NCBI GenBank assembly: GCA_965218775.1 | Contig: CBDCLS010000004.1 | Span: forward strand, 930,001-994,000 | Direction of reading: 5' to 3' | DNA: 64,000 nt | Origin: CAUZIZ01 sp965218775 | GTDB taxonomy: Bacteria > Acidobacteriota > UBA6911 > RPQK01 > JAJDTT01 | Shown here: piece by piece, positions 62,137-64,000 of the stretch | Numbering within the stretch: the stretch's first letter is position 1 | Layout of the letters: each line of letters opens with the position of its first letter | Notes under the pieces: model-generated | Database searches by the model: none | What the model saw: the letters and a program-made list of their open reading frames with translations, nothing else | What the model was told of the DNA's origin: nothing | Program-made: the position numbers and the translations under genes

Positions 62137-63183
62137 ATGAAGCATCTCCAGCAACTCAGGATCTTCATCTTGATCAACATCTTTGTCGCCACGTTGTTCC
62201 AGGGTCCCTTGACGGCCTCGGACGTGAAAGTTCTAGTTTCCGCTGGTCAGAAGAAACAGCTGGCGGAATTGGAACGCACCCTACCCAACCTGGAACTGGT
62301 CGCCGCGAAACCGGATCAAATACTCAGCGTGATCGGCGACTGCGACGCAATCATCGGTCTCGGCTACGGCGGCGATCGTTCGCGGCAGATCATTCAGGCA
62401 GGAAAGAAGCTGAGGTGGGTCCACAGCACTAGCGCAGGCGTGGAAAAAATTGCCTGGATACCCGAACTGAAGGACAGCGACATCCTTCTGACCAACGCCA
62501 AAATCTTCCAGGGCCCTGAGATTGCCGATCATGCCTTCGGCCTGCTGTTGACACTTACGCGTAACCTGAAACACTACAACCGGCGGATGGATGAAGGCTG
62601 GGAAAGGGTTACCCCAGAACTGCCCATCATAGAACTGCGACGTAAGACCATGCTGATCGTTGGCCTTGGGGGGATTGGTACCCAGATTGCCCAGCGGGCT
62701 TCCGCCTTCGACATGCGAGTCCTAGCCGTCGATCCCAAGGATATTCCCCTGATGCACATCGTAGAACGCGTCGTCAGGCCTGACCAGCTGCACGAGGTGC
62801 TTCCTCAGGCCGACGTCGTAGTGAGTTCGGTCCCACATACAGCTGCATCCGAGGGCATGTTTGGCAAGAAGGAATTTGCCCTGGTGAAAGATGGGGTCTA
62901 TTTCGTCAACGTCTCGCGCGGCAAGGTGGTGCAGACAGAGGCGCTAGTGGAGGCCTTGAGATCGGGTAAGGTCCGGGCCGCGGGCCTGGATGTCACCAAC
63001 CCCGAGCCCTTACCCACAGGCCATCCACTCTGGAAGATGAACAACGTCATCATTACACCCCACATTGCGACGGTCTCGGTTCAATCTCGCACCCGGCTTC
63101 TAGAACTGATTCGCAGCAACATCGAGCGTTTCGTCACTGGAAAACCGATGCTGAACGTCGTCAACAAGGCGGCGGGGTTCTAA
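62137..63183 (+). CDS. D-2-hydroxyacid dehydrogenase with signal peptide
   Basis: 348 residues; the start at 62137 follows GCGAAGGAG. A signal peptide (IFILINIFVATLFQGPLTAS) is followed by a normal dehydrogenase: KKLRWVHSTSAGVEKIAW, the NAD-binding LIVGLGGIGTQIAQRAS near residue 175, the arginine in YFVNVSRGKVVQTEAL near 255, the glutamate in LDVTNPEPLPTGHPLW and the histidine in VIITPHIATVS. NAD-dependent enzymes are rarely exported, as NAD is scarce outside the cytoplasm; the hydrophobic N-terminus might instead anchor it. Divergent from the aldolase-like gene. Confidence 0.88.
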   Translation: MKHLQQLRIFILINIFVATLFQGPLTASDVKVLVSAGQKKQLAELERTLPNLELVAAKPDQILSVIGDCDAIIGLGYGGDRSRQIIQAGKKLRWVHSTSAGVEKIAWIPELKDSDILLTNAKIFQGPEIADHAFGLLLTLTRNLKHYNRRMDEGWERVTPELPIIELRRKTMLIVGLGGIGTQIAQRASAFDMRVLAVDPKDIPLMHIVERVVRPDQLHEVLPQADVVVSSVPHTAASEGMFGKKEFALVKDGVYFVNVSRGKVVQTEALVEALRSGKVRAAGLDVTNPEPLPTGHPLWKMNNVIITPHIATVSVQSRTRLLELIRSNIERFVTGKPMLNVVNKAAGF

Positions 63184-63340
63184 CCTGAAACTTCATTTGC
63201 GAACGTAGCTTTGGTCTCCAGGCCGAAGTCTTATTCCTTCGAGCCTTTGGCTCGGGACGGCGGCCTGGAGACCACCGCTACGCCGGACCCAAGTTTCTTT
63301 TCCTGTAGGATCCAGGCGGGGCTGAGCTGGAACTTCACCG
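63182..63340. repeat. Palindromic repeat (copy 2 of 2)
   Basis: Matches the repeat at 45305-45470 over about 155 bases: AACTTCATT, GTAGCTTTGGTCTCCAGGCC, CGAGCCTTTGGCTCG and GGCCTGGAGACCACCGCTA. The main palindrome is more complete here. Confidence 0.75.
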
Positions 63341-63395
63341 CGCAGTGACCGGCGGACTCCCCGCTATCGATGTTCGTGCCTATCTTCCTTCTCGA

Positions 63396-64000
63396 TCACT
63401 CGCTGATCCTGAAAGAGTAGAGACTGGCGTTGGTCAGGATGAACTTCAACCGGACAACCCCGCCTTTCAAGGGCGCCAGATCCTTCTTCTCTTGCCAGAT
63501 CACTTTTTGCCTGAGGCCGTCTCCCTCGAGAGGCTTGCAACTGGACGCTTCGTAGCCTGAGATTACCTGGCCTTTCTCGTCCTCGACTTCGACCCGGATG
63601 GAGCCTCGCCCCCCAGGGGCATGAGTGAACAACCCTTCCCAGGTGGGATTCGAGGTTTCGCCCGCCTCCGCCATCGAGTGGACGACCGCGTTGACAGACA
63701 AGGAGCTGCCCCGAAAACGGATGGGTTTGGTCAGGACATAGCCCTGACTGGTGGCGTCGAGAGAGCAGAATCCGTCAAGCCTCAACCGCCCCAGCCCGAT
63801 CTTCCCGTGGTGGTCCAGGGCAGGTGCATTGTGAAGATTGTCGAACCCGGGATAGTAGATCCAGAGTTGGTCATCCTTGACTACCGGTGCCAAAGCCGAA
63901 TTCATGCCACTGTCGAAGCTCTTTCCCCCATACTCGTTTCTCATGAAGCCCAGTGGCAGAAAGACCCGGCGCCGGGCACTTCGTTCCCAATTGGTCCCGT
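63396..64000 (-). CDS. C-terminal part of a hydrolase-like protein, cut by the window edge
   Basis: The frame is open from the window end (ERSARRRVFLPLGFMRNEYG), so the N-terminus is missing; the ATG at 63944 is internal. The visible 200 residues have SALAPVVKDDQLWIYYPGFD near the start, as in five-bladed-propeller glycoside hydrolases and relatives, and a beta-rich end (VRLKFILTNASLYSF) like those of exported sugar-acting proteins. A remnant of a related gene end is at 39727-39860. The exact family is not certain. Confidence 0.7.
   Translation of the reverse strand, partial: GTNWERSARRRVFLPLGFMRNEYGGKSFDSGMNSALAPVVKDDQLWIYYPGFDNLHNAPALDHHGKIGLGRLRLDGFCSLDATSQGYVLTKPIRFRGSSLSVNAVVHSMAEAGETSNPTWEGLFTHAPGGRGSIRVEVEDEKGQVISGYEASSCKPLEGDGLRQKVIWQEKKDLAPLKGGVVRLKFILTNASLYSFRISE

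Noticed and set aside
1..64000. tRNA, rRNA or riboswitch genes
   Set aside because: No cloverleaf with the conserved T-loop bases, rRNA segment or known riboswitch core was recognised by eye; a covariance search would be decisive.

Overview
The window most resembles an Acidobacteriota chromosome, at moderate confidence. The main clues are the remains of a PknB-type kinase with C-terminal PD40/TolB-like propeller repeats and of an Oar-like TonB receptor with a carboxypeptidase-regulatory domain. Many genes are also of the kind common in Planctomycetes (DUF1549/DUF1553, DUF1501, Planctomycete cytochrome C, PVC-type heme proteins), so the PVC group is the main alternative. GC is moderately high, intergenic DNA is rich in palindromic repeats, and I see no rRNA, tRNA or CRISPR array.

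1-5.6 kb is degraded. A Ser/Thr kinase gene is split by a complete 1690-bp IS1380-family element (17-bp inverted ends, CTAG target duplication), then frameshifted, then cut and joined tail-to-tail to a TonB receptor fragment, which is in turn joined to the 5' end of a PhyH dioxygenase. 5.6-15.1 kb (minus strand) holds a catabolic-looking operon: MFS transporter, secreted CocE-type hydrolase, Gfo/Idh oxidoreductase, PhyH dioxygenase, Gfo/Idh. A second, decaying copy of the same module lies next to it: CocE and Gfo remnants, a sialidase-fold gene with two compensating frameshifts, one intact Gfo/Idh, and the PhyH stub.

15.4-19.5 kb has a miniaturised group II intron that has lost most of its reverse transcriptase, several inverted-repeat elements, a Tat-exported hydrolase and a Spy/CpxP-like protein. 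19.5-26 kb carries a MATE exporter, an aminotransferase, a B3/B4-domain protein, an SGNH hydrolase and an M14-type deacylase. 26-35.6 kb carries a cytochrome/WD40 - DUF1549/DUF1553 - DUF1501 set, MsrP and a membrane sulfatase-like protein.

36-42 kb holds an HpcH/HpaI aldolase, a four-helix-bundle (S23) gene in an inverted-repeat cassette that is itself interrupted by a 174-bp MITE, a PPOX-family enzyme, and an IS256 element. It also holds the most striking single gene: a TlpA/redoxin gene with an in-frame TGA exactly where the first cysteine of the CxxC motif should be. That TGA is followed by a hairpin with a GGUC loop, so this is a candidate selenoprotein. 42-56 kb has RecQ, two dehydrogenases, Prx6, a large PVC-type heme lipoprotein and a second DUF1501 - DUF1549/DUF1553 pair. 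56-64 kb has an operon joining an exported FMN alpha-hydroxyacid oxidase to a tetraheme cytochrome and a PhyH enzyme, then a LURP-one protein and a divergent pair of signal-peptide-bearing aldolase and D-2-hydroxyacid dehydrogenase genes.

The recurring theme is oxidation of small organic acids or sugars at or outside the cytoplasmic membrane, set in a genome under heavy load from small inverted-repeat elements. At least six repeat families are visible, two of them with insertion sites that can be reconstructed to the base.
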